NCBI GenBank assembly: GCA_016208495.1
Contig: JACQXX010000017.1
Location: 38,587-102,586, forward strand
Length of the DNA: 64,000 nucleotides
From: Acidobacteriota bacterium
GTDB taxonomy: Bacteria > Acidobacteriota > Blastocatellia > Chloracidobacteriales > Chloracidobacteriaceae
Reading direction: 5' to 3'
Positions 25,995-35,947 of the stretch are shown here, one piece after another. The first letter of the stretch is position 1, and each line of letters starts with the position of its first letter. The position numbers and the translations under genes are program-made. The notes beneath the pieces were generated by a model. That model saw nothing but the letters and a program-made list of their open reading frames with translations. It had not been told where the DNA came from and ran no database searches.

Positions 25995-27539
25995 TCATCG
26001 TCCTTTTCGAGCCTTGAGCACATTCCGAACATACAGTTCGGTCACGGGTTGCTGCTGATAGTTCTTTCCAAGCAGAGCCTGTAATTTGGTCATAGCGACT
26101 TCGGGGGAATCGCCGGTGTTGGCCTGATGCCGCTGCCAGAATTTTTCCCACCAGTCAGCCGGCTGGATTTTCGCCCCGACATATTCGGTCACGCGCCCGG
26201 TTTCGCCTTCGGTAACGAGACTTCCGACATAATCGCTCTGGGCATACACCCGGTCAATTTGTTGTTTGATGGATGCCAGATCGGCAGGGCTGACCACGCC
26301 GTTTGAAGTTGCCTTGTAAAACTGCACGGTCACCCGAACCGGCAAATTTTCATCGCGTTCGATTTCGAGATTGTCAATTTCAGTGAAGGGCCCTTCGATG
26401 TCTCCGTGGCCAATGACTGCATTTTCAACATCGCTGCGTTTTCGAAGCGATTCCATTTCAGGCGGTGCCGCACAGGCCACGGTCATATCGCTCTCCACAT
26501 CCTCAAACTGCATTGGACGCTTTTGTTTGAGCGGGATTTGAACCAGCAACACCATGTTGAGTCCTGTCTCAGTTTTTTCAGTCCCAACGGTTGGAGCCGT
26601 CCCAGGATCGGAAGCTTTTGCCCGGAAATCACTTTCGCGTTCACCGGTCAGACTGGCACGCTGGCCTCCGGCATTGTGAAACAACCGTTGGCCCCACACG
26701 GCGCCGGTTTCAAACGCATCTCGTTTGTTATCAATGACTGTGACGCTGGTGCCTTCGCGGGTGGCCAAAACAGTCAGCACGGCGGGGTCTCCGGCATAGG
26801 ATTGATAATTAAATACCACCGGGTTAAATGTGGCCGAGCCGTTTTTCGGAATTGGCAAGAAACACGCCTGGGCACTCACCAGCACTTTGCTATCGCGTGG
26901 GGCAATCAATGTTTTCTTTGGGGTTTTCCAGGAACCAGGATTGGTCAGGTACAGCGTCGGATTTTCAAGGAGTTCATAGAGCGAAATCCGCTGGAGCGGT
27001 TGATCGTTTTGATTGCCGACCAGCAGCGTGAAATCACGTGGGTCGAGGTCGCAACTTTTATCCGAAAAGTTTGGAAATCGGATCACCGGCATACAGGTGA
27101 CGGTGAATCGTTCGGTTTTCGGGTCGCGGGCTGAAACCTGGATCGTCATATCACTGATGTTTGAACCGACTGCTGAGCCTTTATAGCGTCCGGTGTCTTC
27201 CCAGGTAACGTTTAAAATATCCAGCCCATGTTTGGTGGCCAGTGCCATCGCCTGTTGATTCGAAACCATTTGGGCCGTATCTGAAACAACTCTGGTATAG
27301 GCCGCAAATTCTTGAGCCGAAAGCGGTACCAGCTTTTTCTTTTCCACTGGTTTCTTTTCCGGTTGATCAGGTTGGGGAATGATTTCAGACGTTGCCAGTT
27401 CGTCAACCACCAAACCCGGTTGAGCTGACGCCGTTGGGATTGAGGTGCTCGAGCGGTTGAAATTTCGATAAACAAAACCACTGGCGAATGCTGTGGCCAG
27501 AATGAGAGCAATGATGATCAAATCTCTCCGGAAAATCAT
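25995..27539 (-). CDS. Exported or membrane-anchored protein of unknown function
   Basis: 514 aa. A single N-terminal anchor (RRDLIIIALILATAFASGFVY) is followed by a Pro/Glu/Lys-rich linker (PDQPEKKPVEKKK) and a large soluble region, presumably periplasmic. It includes DLDPRDFTLLVGNQNDQPLQ, VTVQFYKATSNG and a C-terminal WWEKFWQRHQ segment. I recognise no catalytic motif. Only two or three Cys are present (TCMPVIRF, KSCDLDP). The ATG at 27539 is preceded by AAGGAG. It is convergent with the lipoprotein gene, separated by 45 bp. Confidence 0.8.
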   Translation of the reverse strand: MIFRRDLIIIALILATAFASGFVYRNFNRSSTSIPTASAQPGLVVDELATSEIIPQPDQPEKKPVEKKKLVPLSAQEFAAYTRVVSDTAQMVSNQQAMALATKHGLDILNVTWEDTGRYKGSAVGSNISDMTIQVSARDPKTERFTVTCMPVIRFPNFSDKSCDLDPRDFTLLVGNQNDQPLQRISLYELLENPTLYLTNPGSWKTPKKTLIAPRDSKVLVSAQACFLPIPKNGSATFNPVVFNYQSYAGDPAVLTVLATREGTSVTVIDNKRDAFETGAVWGQRLFHNAGGQRASLTGERESDFRAKASDPGTAPTVGTEKTETGLNMVLLVQIPLKQKRPMQFEDVESDMTVACAAPPEMESLRKRSDVENAVIGHGDIEGPFTEIDNLEIERDENLPVRVTVQFYKATSNGVVSPADLASIKQQIDRVYAQSDYVGSLVTEGETGRVTEYVGAKIQPADWWEKFWQRHQANTGDSPEVAMTKLQALLGKNYQQQPVTELYVRNVLKARKGR

Positions 27540-27813
27540 AGGAACTCCTTGTGTTTGGTATTTGGCGGCTGGGCCTGGGGTTTGAGGTTTTTTGGATACA
27601 TTGGATTTTCAGCCTTCAGCTCAAAATCTTCAGCCCTCAGCCCGTTCTTCATAGTCTCGCCGGTTTCAAAAAGGTTCCCTGATGCTTTCACTTTCTTCAC
27701 TTGGAAAAGCGGCGGTCAACCCGTAGAATTGCCCCGCGTTACCTCCGTCACTCATTCCCATGAAAGCTTTGTTGCCCCATTAACCCTGGTAATTTTTCCA
27801 TTTTCAAATACTT

Positions 27814-29040
27814 ATGGCTCAAACAAACGCCCTCAACATTTTGTGTCTTTCAAGTTTGTTTGCTGGTGCGGAATTTATGCGCGAATGTCGCCGGTTGGGG
27901 CATCGCGTATTTTTACTCACCAAAGAAAAAGCACTCAAAGAAAACTGGCCTCGTGAAAGTTTGGAAGACCTGCTCGCTTTGCCCAATGATGCTGAAAACA
28001 ACCTGTTCATTGAAGCCGCCAGCCATATTGCCTCCAAATTCAAATTGGACCATGTCGTGGCATTGCACGAATTTGACGTGTTGACCGCGGCCTTGATCCG
28101 TGAGCACATGACTATTTCCGGCATGACGGCCTCCCAAACTCGGTTTTTCCGTGACAAATACACCATGCGAGTTGCGGCACAGAAGGCGGGCGTTCGGGTT
28201 CCTGACTTTGTACAGGTCCTCAATCACGATGACATCAATGCGTTTTTGCATCGGGTACCGCCTCCGTGGATGCTCAAACCCCGGTCGAGCGCCGGGGGAA
28301 TTGGCATCCGCAAATTAACCAGTGAGGATCAGGTCTGGAATACCATAAAAGAACTTGAACACCGACCGCTGCTTCACGAACGTCCATCTCATCACCTGAT
28401 GGAACAATATATAAAAGGAGATGTCTATCACGTTGATTCATTGATTTCGGGCGGGCAAATTGTGTTTTGTTCGGCCAGTCGGTATAGCCGTCCACCATTT
28501 GACATTTATCATCATGGCGGAATTTTCATCAGTTGTATCATTGAGCACGGCAGCGATGAGGAAAACCAGCTTTTTGAGTATAACAAGCAAATTTTGGACA
28601 GCATGGGGCTGACGGACGGTGTGGCTCACGTCGAATTTATCAAAGGCGCGGCTGACGGGGAGTTTTACTTTTTAGAGATTGCCTCGCGGGTCGGCGGAGC
28701 CTTTATTGCCGAAACTTGCGAAGCCGCCAACGGAATCAGTCTCTGGACCGAATGGGCAAAACTTGAGACTGCCACCCCGCAAAATCCCTATAAACCACCA
28801 TTTGCGGCCAACAAATACGCCGGGATCATTATGTCGCTGGCCCGTCAGGAATGGCCAGATACTTCGGAATATACTGATCCAGAGATTGTTCATCGGGTGA
28901 AAAAACGCTATCACGCCGGTTTTATCGTGGCTTCACCCAGTTATCAGCGGGTACAGGAATTGCTCTCTCACTATGAGGAGCGGATTTCTGAGGATTTTAC
29001 CGCAGTGGCGCCACCCCTCGAACGTCCTGAAGAGTTATGA
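27814..29040 (+). CDS. ATP-grasp domain protein (carboxylate-amine ligase type)
   Basis: 408 aa. It contains an N-terminal Rossmann-like pre-ATP-grasp part (ILCLSSLFAGAEFMRE), then the ATP-grasp core with PPWMLKPRSSAGGIGIRK and HHLMEQYIKGDVYHVDSL for nucleotide binding and the metal-binding FLEIASRVGGA. ATP-grasp enzymes join a carboxylate to an amine or thiol through an acyl phosphate. The substrate is not predictable; similar stand-alone enzymes occur in dipeptide or natural-product synthesis. The universal stress protein gene 35 bp downstream is probably co-transcribed. Confidence 0.88.
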   Translation: MAQTNALNILCLSSLFAGAEFMRECRRLGHRVFLLTKEKALKENWPRESLEDLLALPNDAENNLFIEAASHIASKFKLDHVVALHEFDVLTAALIREHMTISGMTASQTRFFRDKYTMRVAAQKAGVRVPDFVQVLNHDDINAFLHRVPPPWMLKPRSSAGGIGIRKLTSEDQVWNTIKELEHRPLLHERPSHHLMEQYIKGDVYHVDSLISGGQIVFCSASRYSRPPFDIYHHGGIFISCIIEHGSDEENQLFEYNKQILDSMGLTDGVAHVEFIKGAADGEFYFLEIASRVGGAFIAETCEAANGISLWTEWAKLETATPQNPYKPPFAANKYAGIIMSLARQEWPDTSEYTDPEIVHRVKKRYHAGFIVASPSYQRVQELLSHYEERISEDFTAVAPPLERPEEL

Positions 29041-29074
29041 GGAAAGTCGCCCTGCGGACGGAACGGAGGGTCAT

Positions 29075-29494
29075 ATGTTTAAAAATATTCTCGTCCCCGT
29101 CGGACTTTCAGAACGCTATGCTGGTGCCCTCAAAATTGCCAGCGATTTAGCCAGACAAAACGGCGGAAAGGTGACGCTCCTGCACGTGATCGAGTTGATC
29201 GTCGGCTTGTCGTTGGAAGAAGGGAAGGACCTCTATGATCGCCTGGAGCAAACTTCCCACGAGCACCTTGACCGGCTGTCAAACCAGTTGGAACGCGCCG
29301 GGATTCCGTTTGAAGAGATCATTCTCTATGGCCGGGTGGCTCAGGAGATTGTCCGGTTTGCCGAAGAAAACAAAAGCGACCTGATTGTACTGGCCTCACA
29401 CCGGATTGACCCCTGCAATCCGGGATACAACTGGGGCACCAACAGTTACAAGGTCGGCATCCTGGCGCAATGCCCGGTCATGCTGGTCAAGTGA
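29075..29494 (+). CDS. Single-domain universal stress protein
   Basis: 139 aa, the usual UspA size. It starts MFKNILVPVGLSERYAGALK and has GRVAQEIVRFAEENKSDLIVLA. The nucleotide motif is degenerate: SHRIDPCNPGYNWGTNSYKV replaces G-2X-G-9X-G(S/T), so ATP binding is doubtful. The ATG at 29075 follows GGAGGG; a longer frame from 28973 overlaps the ATP-grasp gene and is not needed. It is likely translated from the same mRNA as the ATP-grasp enzyme. Confidence 0.9.
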   Translation: MFKNILVPVGLSERYAGALKIASDLARQNGGKVTLLHVIELIVGLSLEEGKDLYDRLEQTSHEHLDRLSNQLERAGIPFEEIILYGRVAQEIVRFAEENKSDLIVLASHRIDPCNPGYNWGTNSYKVGILAQCPVMLVK

Positions 29495-29997
29495 GGCACA
29501 AGAGCAGAATGAAGAATTGACTGGGATTGCTTTTTGAGGCAATGGGCCTGGTCCATCTTTTACCTTATACGGAATCGAATGAAACCAACAAGGGTGACAG
29601 GTGGGTCAGGCCCTTTGTTTTTCCCAGCCACAGTCGCTACTTGACGACAGATTGGAATATTCAGTTGTGGAAATACACCTGCATGAAACCAAAAATGCAG
29701 GTGAAGCCGTAGGCAGGTTCATCTCTGGCTACGATCATCACACTCACAACCTGGAGCACCAGATCCCAACCGGCAGCACACCACTACGGCCTGGTGGTCC
29801 CCATCACCGATCTGTACCTTGACCATCACTATTGCCTGGAAACAGCCATTTTGTGCGGCATCGCGGCTGAGATTCAGGCACTGACTAATTTTTTCAGAGA
29901 AGAAAACATTTTTGATTGCAGGATAGCCAGTTTTTTTCATAATTCGTGTTACGAAATTTAAATTTGTAGCACATTATCATTTATGAAGGATTTTGAT
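29495..29997. other. 500-bp spacer upstream of the TonB receptor, unexplained
   Basis: Begins with a short AGAATGAAGAATTGA repeat (29506-29520). Short ORFs on both strands lack ribosome sites and known domains. A His/Leu-rich frame (about 29713-29961) has protein-like composition (HHYGLVVPITDLYLDHHY) but no ATG, so it could be a gene remnant. No cobalamin or other riboswitch box was recognised. Confidence 0.45.
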
Positions 29998-32298
29998 ATG
30001 TTCTTTTATGGAAGACTCACCCCTTTCACCTGGTGTCTCCCACGCACCTGGTTATTGCCGGCAATGCTGGTGGTCAGTTCCTGTTTCGGGGTTTCGGCCC
30101 AAACTCCGTATACAGTCGCCGGGATGTTGGTTGATACCCGCCAAGCACCGATTGCCGACGCCACGGTCATCATTCGCACCGCCGCCAGTGAACAATCGGT
30201 GACAACTGACAAGCAAGGTCATTTCCGGTGTGAGGTCACACAGAAGGTCACAGCGGTGGTGGTGGAAGGGAAGAATTTGATACGGATCGAGAAAACGATC
30301 AGTCCAGGCGAGAAAGTCGAGAGCCTCGAAATCGAAGCCGACTATATCGTGTCTCCGGTTCACGACACGATTGTCATCAAAGGCGATACGACCGAGCCGA
30401 CCATCAACCGCCAGGATGATACATTGTATCGTGAAGGCTTTCCGGCTCGCGATGACCAACTGTTTTTCCAATTCGGGAGCGGCATCAACGCCGGCCAGCA
30501 CGAAGGCGGCGGGAAAAGCCTTGAAATCCGTCGCTTCGGATTCAACCTCGACCATGGCGGTGTTGGACCGGGGTTGCTCGTGCGGGTGGATAATTTTGAC
30601 CAAAACCAGTCCACCCAGGGGCACGGCCAGGGGTATCTCGGGCAACTCAAATCGCTTTCGAGCGAACTGGTGGATAATGTGCAAATCCTGAATGGTCCGT
30701 TTTCGGCCCAATACGGCAATTATTCCGGTCTCGGCGTGGTCCAGATTTCACTCAAGGAATCTCTTGCAGAAACCGCCATTGTCCGGTTGCAGGGCGGCTC
30801 GTTTAACACCAAGCGCGGCTTTTTTGCAATCAGTCCGCAAAACGGATTTTTGGCCTACGAACTGACCCGCACCGACACCCCGTTTGATAAACCCTATGAC
30901 CGCGACAACCTCACTGGTTCCTACAAGTTCAACCTGGGAGCGGAAAAAAGCCTGGCGTTCAAGTTCAATTTTGGCCGGAACGACTTCTTTTCATCCGGTC
31001 AGCTTCCAACTGACTTAATTGCCAGCCGCGATTTGGACCGTTTCGGGGCAATTGACGGCACGGAAGGTGGTCGGGTGCGGACCTTCAACGGTTCGGTGTT
31101 ATTCAAGAAAGAGTTCCAGGACGGATCGTCCTTGAAACTAGACGGCCTGATGGCCCGGTCGCTCTTTGATCTCTACAACAATTTCACGTTTTTCCTGGAA
31201 AATGAAGCACCTGGCGATCAGTTCAACCAGCACGATTCGAGATTGCAGCAAAGCGCCAACGTGCAATATCTGAAGCCCTACAAAATCGGCGGATATGATG
31301 CGTTGCTGACCACTGGCGGCGGATTTCTGGCGAATCAGATTTTTGTCACGCTCAACAAAAGTTTCAAACGTGACCCATATCTCAATATCACTGACGTGCG
31401 AGCCAAAATTGCAACCTTCAGCGAATACGTCCAAAACCACTTCCATTTCGGGAGAGTGCATCTTGATCTGGGTCTGCGGCTCGACACCTTTTATTTTGGC
31501 GTCCAAGACCGGAACGAACCGCAGTTTGACGGTTCCACCACTTCCACCAAAGCCCAGCCGAAATTTGCGGTCGAATTTCATCCGGTGGAGCGCCTTCCGT
31601 TCGGCTTGTATTTCAACTATGGACGGAGTGTTACTTCGCAGGACGCGCGCGGCGTGGCCCAACGTCCAGAAGGCCCAAAGGTAGCCACCTCAGACTTTTA
31701 CCAGACGGGCTTTGCCTTGAACAAAGAACGGTTTGGGCTCTCGACCACCACGTTTTTGATTGACCAGTCCCAGACACAGGTCTATATCACCGATGACAAC
31801 ACCATTGAACTCCAGGGGCCGAGCCGGAGTTACGGCTACGAGATCAAGGGTTCGGCCAAACTCCTGCGTTTTCTGAGCCTGAATGCCTCTGGAACTAGAG
31901 TTATCAATGCTTTTTTCAAAGGAACAGAGCCGCGTGAATATCTCTCAAACGCTCCTTCATTCACGTTCAATGCCAACCTGATTCTTTCAAGTCTGGCGGG
32001 TTTCAGCGGCGTGCTCAGTTACCGGCATATCAACAGCTATATTCTGGATTCGGTGAATACATCAATCCGGGCCAGCGGTTTGGATGTGGTTGATTTCAAG
32101 TTGGCGAAGAAACTCCCCAAAGGTGTCGAACTCAGCATGAACATTGATAACTTGTTCAACAAGAAGTATTTCGAGGTGCAGAACTTTGGTGAATCGCGTG
32201 TGCGCCCTGGTGCGGAGGCGGTCGAGCGCATTCACGGAACACCTGGGTATCCGTTCACGCTGACCTTTGGAGTGACCTATCGGTTTGGAGAAAAGTAA
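29998..32298 (+). CDS. TonB-dependent receptor with carboxypeptidase-like N-terminal domain
   Basis: 766 aa. After a signal peptide (LLPAMLVVSSCFGVSAQ) comes a carboxypeptidase-regulatory-like domain (YTVAGMLVDTRQAPIADATV), then the plug (LEIRRFGFNLDHGGVGPGLL, VQILNGPFSAQYGNYSGLG), and a 22-strand-type barrel ending in TFGVTYRFGEK. Outer-membrane, energy-dependent uptake; the ligand is unknown. The ATG at 29998 is chosen because AAGGA lies eight bases upstream; an in-frame ATG at 29983 has no ribosome site. No TonB/ExbBD is nearby. An element A variant follows 28 bp after the stop. Confidence 0.92.
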   Translation: MFFYGRLTPFTWCLPRTWLLPAMLVVSSCFGVSAQTPYTVAGMLVDTRQAPIADATVIIRTAASEQSVTTDKQGHFRCEVTQKVTAVVVEGKNLIRIEKTISPGEKVESLEIEADYIVSPVHDTIVIKGDTTEPTINRQDDTLYREGFPARDDQLFFQFGSGINAGQHEGGGKSLEIRRFGFNLDHGGVGPGLLVRVDNFDQNQSTQGHGQGYLGQLKSLSSELVDNVQILNGPFSAQYGNYSGLGVVQISLKESLAETAIVRLQGGSFNTKRGFFAISPQNGFLAYELTRTDTPFDKPYDRDNLTGSYKFNLGAEKSLAFKFNFGRNDFFSSGQLPTDLIASRDLDRFGAIDGTEGGRVRTFNGSVLFKKEFQDGSSLKLDGLMARSLFDLYNNFTFFLENEAPGDQFNQHDSRLQQSANVQYLKPYKIGGYDALLTTGGGFLANQIFVTLNKSFKRDPYLNITDVRAKIATFSEYVQNHFHFGRVHLDLGLRLDTFYFGVQDRNEPQFDGSTTSTKAQPKFAVEFHPVERLPFGLYFNYGRSVTSQDARGVAQRPEGPKVATSDFYQTGFALNKERFGLSTTTFLIDQSQTQVYITDDNTIELQGPSRSYGYEIKGSAKLLRFLSLNASGTRVINAFFKGTEPREYLSNAPSFTFNANLILSSLAGFSGVLSYRHINSYILDSVNTSIRASGLDVVDFKLAKKLPKGVELSMNIDNLFNKKYFEVQNFGESRVRPGAEAVERIHGTPGYPFTLTFGVTYRFGEK

Positions 32299-32326
32299 TC
32301 CGACAGTGTTTGATTGCAGAAGGGGT

Positions 32327-32430
32327 ATACCAATTTGGGCTGAGGGTATCGGGCTAAGGGCTGAGGGAAATACAATAGTCTCAATGTCTTAGCCTTTCCA
32401 TAATGCGGGGATTTCATTCCAAAATGGTAT
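32327..32430. mobile_element. Element A, variant copy downstream of the TonB receptor
   Basis: 104 bp from ATACCAATTT (32327) to AAAATGGTAT (32430), the family's inverted ends. The interior is the GGGCTGAGGG variant. The inverted copy at 33304 shares its right half (ATACCATTTTGGAATGAA). Confidence 0.7.
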
Positions 32431-32486
32431 ACATTCTCCATTCTCAATTCTTCCTTCCTGTATTTTCATTCTTCATTCTTCATTCG
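32431..32486. repeat. CATTCTT short tandem repeat overlapping a gene end
   Basis: Units of CATTCTC/CATTCTT, the complement of GAATGAA. On the minus strand, GAATGAAGAATGAAGAATGA encodes the last residues (MKNEE) and the TGA stop of the alpha/beta hydrolase ending at 32466. Confidence 0.75.
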
Positions 32487-33155
32487 TTTTTTGACCCACC
32501 CATCAATGACCGGGTCGGCCTCGCGGGGGATGATATGTCCGCAATCAAACACCTGAAACTCAACTGAACGGGCACGCTGTCGGAGCTTTTCGGCATTTTC
32601 ACCCATCCGATCCGGCGTATAAAACTCATCAGTGGCACCACCGAGATAGAGCACGTCAAAATTTCCCGCCTGGTATTTTCCTTCACTCTCCCAATCACCT
32701 GGAATTCCACCAAACAGGCCCACTACGCCGCGAACTTTTTCGGGATGGGTGAAGGCATATCGAAAATTAAGTGCCACCGATTGCGAAAACCCAATCAGGA
32801 ATGTCTGGGGACGATCAATGATGCCTTCGGCAGACAGGTCGGTGATGATCTGGTTGACATTGGTATGGTGCAGCACAACTGATTCGTGTGATTTAAAGTT
32901 TGTAAGCCACCCAAATCCAAACGATAAAGGTTTAGCTTCGTCGGGATAAACCAGATGCTGGTGCGGGCCTTGAAGGCTTGCGATGACACAGTCCTGTTTG
33001 ATCATCCGCTGGGTCAGTCGGAGCATTGATTTTTTGTCTCCGCCATAGCCGTGAGTTGCAATGACCAGTGGCCGAGGTTGATTTCCTTCAGGTACATACA
33101 GGTCATAATAGCAGGCAAATTCCTGCACCATTCGTCGTTCACTGATATTTTCCAT
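32466..33155 (-). CDS. Alpha/beta hydrolase (phospholipase/carboxylesterase-like)
   Basis: 229 aa, no signal peptide. Nucleophile elbow GFSQS (Ser124), Asp in LGGATDEFYTP and His in FDCGHIIPRE form the catalytic triad; THGYGGD provides the oxyanion loop. Size and motif spacing match cytoplasmic carboxylesterase/acyl-protein thioesterase-type enzymes; the substrate is unknown. The ATG at 33155 has AAAGGCAG upstream; the in-frame extension to 33326 translates GTGACAAGG tandem repeat and is rejected. The C-terminal MKNEE and stop lie in a tandem repeat, and inverted element A variants flank the gene on both sides. Confidence 0.88.
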   Translation of the reverse strand: MENISERRMVQEFACYYDLYVPEGNQPRPLVIATHGYGGDKKSMLRLTQRMIKQDCVIASLQGPHQHLVYPDEAKPLSFGFGWLTNFKSHESVVLHHTNVNQIITDLSAEGIIDRPQTFLIGFSQSVALNFRYAFTHPEKVRGVVGLFGGIPGDWESEGKYQAGNFDVLYLGGATDEFYTPDRMGENAEKLRQRARSVEFQVFDCGHIIPREADPVIDGWVKKRMKNEE

Positions 33156-33251
33156 GGCACTGCCTTTCAGTTGAAAATTGATTGGGGGCTGGTTTGGCAA
33201 ATGATAAAAAGGACGAAAAGGACCAAAATTCGAAGACCCGGAACCCAGATA

Positions 33252-33303
33252 AGTGACAAGGTGACCAACTGACAAGGTGACAAGGTGACAAGGTGACCAA
33301 CTG
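33252..33303. repeat. GTGACAAG tandem repeat
   Basis: Several GTGACAAG/GTGACCAACT units, the same family as the large array at 18.2 kb, abutting the element A variant at 33304. Confidence 0.75.
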
Positions 33304-33398
33304 ATACCATTTTGGAATGAACCCACCGTATTACGGCAAGGTTAAACTATTGAAAAAACTGTATTTCCCTGACCCCTGACCCCTGACCCCTGACCCCG
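33304..33398. mobile_element. Element A, inverted variant copy plus TGACCCC repeats
   Basis: Begins ATACCATTTTGGAATGAA and is similar to the reverse complement of the 32327-32430 copy through CTGTATTTCCCTGA, then runs into TGACCCC tandem units. The right end is unclear. Confidence 0.55.
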
Positions 33399-33401
33399 GT
33401 T

Positions 33402-35939
33402 CTATTCTCCCCTCAACACACCCAATGGTTTTTTCACCATGATGTCGAGGGTTGAAACGACTCCGACAAAAACCACCAGCAACATGGTCACTCCCACACC
33501 AGCGATATTGATCGAAGGATAAAAGTGCCAGTCAATTTTTAAGATTTTGGTTGAAACTGCCCAGGCTAACCCAAGAGCGGCGCTTGAACCGATAGTTCCA
33601 GCCAGCAGCCCAAGCAGGCCATATTCAACCAGGGTGATCAAAATGATGGCGTTGCGTTTGGCGCCCAGGGTTTTCAAAATCGCAGTTTCATAGATCCGAT
33701 GATATTTGGTCATGGCGATTGACCCGACCAGAATCAGCACGCCGCACAAGAAAACAAAGCCGCCAATAAAGGAAACCGCCAGGGTAAACCCACTTAAAAT
33801 AGATTTGGTGCGGTTGATGATGTCGAGGGCATCAATGACGGTGATATTGGGAAATTGCTTGATGATTGAGGTTTGAAACTGGCTGCGGGCTCGTTGATCA
33901 GTCGGGCCTTTGATTCCGGCCAGGAAAGTATGCGGAGCTTCATCCAGAACGCCTGGGCGAAACAAAATCACAAAGCCGGTGCGCGAGTTTCGCCAGTCTA
34001 CTTTTCTCAGGCTGGTAACTTTGGCCGTGATCCGACGTCCCAGAATATCAACCGTCAGGGTGCTGCCGACTTTGAGCCCGGTGTTTTGATAGAGCATTTC
34101 TTCGATTGAAACTTCCGGCTCGGTGCTTGGGGTCGCATCCCAAAATTTTCCCTCCACAATTTGTTCATTCGGGCCGAGTTTGTTGCTGTAGGTCACCGTG
34201 TATTCACGTCCGAGGCGATTGCGTTCCGAGGCATTTTCAACGGTTTCAAGTTCAATCGGCTTCCCGTCAAACGCAATCAGTCGGGCACGTAGCGATGGAA
34301 CCAGTTCGATATCCGTTCCAATCACTGGCCGAACCAGCTCCACCAGTCCGACGCGCTGATCCTGTTGAATATCAATCAAAAACATGTCGGAGGCATTTTG
34401 CAGCAGCGAGAAATTGAATTCTTTGAGGAGGTTGGTCTGGATCAAATTGACCGCAATGATGAAAAACACGCCCAGACCCGTTGTGAGCAAGATGAGCCGG
34501 GTCTGATTTCCGGGCCGATACAGATTGGTAATTCCTTGTCGAACAACAAACCGGGGAATCGTGCGAATTTTCCGTAGCCCACTCACCAGCAGCAGGCTCA
34601 CGCCAAATAACAGCAAGGCGGTTACGGCCAGACCGCCCAGAAACGCCGCTCCAATTTTGATGGACCCAGCCTGCCAGCTTGCAATGCCCAGCAGACCCGA
34701 GACCACCACCGTCACGGCTGTCATCTGAACGAGGTCAAACCGTTTTTTTCGATCTCCGCTTTCACCCCTGAGCAGCAGGTTGGGTTTGACTGACCGGATA
34801 TCAAGCAATGGAACGAGTGAAAACAGAAGGGCAATCAAAACTCCAATTCCCAAACCCTGTCCAATCGCCGAAGCGGTCAAATGAAAATCAACCTGAATCG
34901 GAAAATCAGTGAGAAAATACCGTGGCGTTGCCCAAACGGCCAGATATGCCACGCCAATCCCCAGCGCACTTCCCGCCAGTGCCAGCAGCAGCACCTGGGT
35001 GAGGTAGGTGCCGATGATTTGACGACTGGTGCTCCCCAGGCATTTCAAAATGGCAATTGATTTAAAGCGTTGGGTGATGTAGACGCGAATCACGCTCGAA
35101 ACCCCAATTCCTCCCAAAATGACCACAATCAGACCCGCCAGACTGAGGAAGTCTTCCGCTTGATTAAACTGGGTTGTAATTCGATTTTGTGAATTTCGGT
35201 AGGAATTGACGCTGACGAGCTGGCCTTTGAGTGATTCTTTCAAGCTGTTAAAAAGCGTCTCGACTTGAGATTCCGGAACTTTCAACAGCAGGCGATAGCG
35301 CGCCCGGGTGCCAAAAACGATCAAACCGCTTTGTTTGAGTGTTTCCAGACTCATAAACACGCGTGGCCCGAAACTGAGTGCGCTCAGGGTTGAAGCCGGG
35401 TCAGACTGAATCACACCCTGAATCCGGCAATTGAGCGTTCCGATTTTGATTTCGTCGCCAGCTTTGACATTGAGTTGAGTGAGGAGCGCTGGCTGAACGA
35501 CAATCCCGTTGTTGGCCAGTCGGTCAGGCGACAAGACACCTCCATCTTCTAGTTGAATCGTTCCATAAAATGGATATCCCGGTGGTACGCCCCGCAACTC
35601 AATCCGTGAACTTGTCCCCGTTTCATCACTGGTCGCCCGGCTCATCGTTGGCGTTTCAATGACTTCAAGTTGCTGGATTTGTTTGGGTTGTGGCGAAGCA
35701 GCCAGCGTGGACTGAATTTTTTGCAGCACTTCTGGCGTCCATTCCCGACTGGAGGAAACCTCAATGTCACCTGCCATCAATGATTGGGCTTCGCCAGTGA
35801 CACTTGAACGCACACTTTGAATCAGTGACCGCAGGGTGACAATCGCGCCAACTCCAATCGCAATGCACACAAAGAATAAAACCAGCCGTTTCCAGGAAGC
35901 TTTCAGTTCCCGGAGTGCCATTTTCAGAACAAAATTCAT
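33402..35939 (-). CDS. FtsX-like ABC transporter permease, YbbP-like
   Basis: 845 aa, the size of the YbbP family. It starts MNFVLKMALRELKASWKRL with a first membrane helix, then a periplasmic MacB-like domain, a triplet of helices (FLSLAGLIVVILGGIGVSSV onward), a second central membrane region, a second periplasmic domain and a C-terminal helix triplet ending KKPLGVLRGE. Two FtsX modules in tandem are typical of YbbP. It is encoded just downstream of its probable ATPase with element A between them. Likely an envelope lipid or lipoprotein exporter; the substrate is unknown. Confidence 0.9.
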   Translation of the reverse strand: MNFVLKMALRELKASWKRLVLFFVCIAIGVGAIVTLRSLIQSVRSSVTGEAQSLMAGDIEVSSSREWTPEVLQKIQSTLAASPQPKQIQQLEVIETPTMSRATSDETGTSSRIELRGVPPGYPFYGTIQLEDGGVLSPDRLANNGIVVQPALLTQLNVKAGDEIKIGTLNCRIQGVIQSDPASTLSALSFGPRVFMSLETLKQSGLIVFGTRARYRLLLKVPESQVETLFNSLKESLKGQLVSVNSYRNSQNRITTQFNQAEDFLSLAGLIVVILGGIGVSSVIRVYITQRFKSIAILKCLGSTSRQIIGTYLTQVLLLALAGSALGIGVAYLAVWATPRYFLTDFPIQVDFHLTASAIGQGLGIGVLIALLFSLVPLLDIRSVKPNLLLRGESGDRKKRFDLVQMTAVTVVVSGLLGIASWQAGSIKIGAAFLGGLAVTALLLFGVSLLLVSGLRKIRTIPRFVVRQGITNLYRPGNQTRLILLTTGLGVFFIIAVNLIQTNLLKEFNFSLLQNASDMFLIDIQQDQRVGLVELVRPVIGTDIELVPSLRARLIAFDGKPIELETVENASERNRLGREYTVTYSNKLGPNEQIVEGKFWDATPSTEPEVSIEEMLYQNTGLKVGSTLTVDILGRRITAKVTSLRKVDWRNSRTGFVILFRPGVLDEAPHTFLAGIKGPTDQRARSQFQTSIIKQFPNITVIDALDIINRTKSILSGFTLAVSFIGGFVFLCGVLILVGSIAMTKYHRIYETAILKTLGAKRNAIILITLVEYGLLGLLAGTIGSSAALGLAWAVSTKILKIDWHFYPSINIAGVGVTMLLVVFVGVVSTLDIMVKKPLGVLRGE

Positions 35940-35947
35940 AAGGATGT

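Noticed and set aside
29719..29940. Minus-strand 73-residue ORF upstream of the TonB receptor
   Set aside because: No ribosome site or family; the composition mirrors a His/Leu-rich plus frame that lacks an ATG.
33156..33326. N-terminal extension of the alpha/beta hydrolase
   Set aside because: It translates GTGACAAG repeat DNA; the ATG at 33155 has a ribosome-site-like AAAGGCAG.
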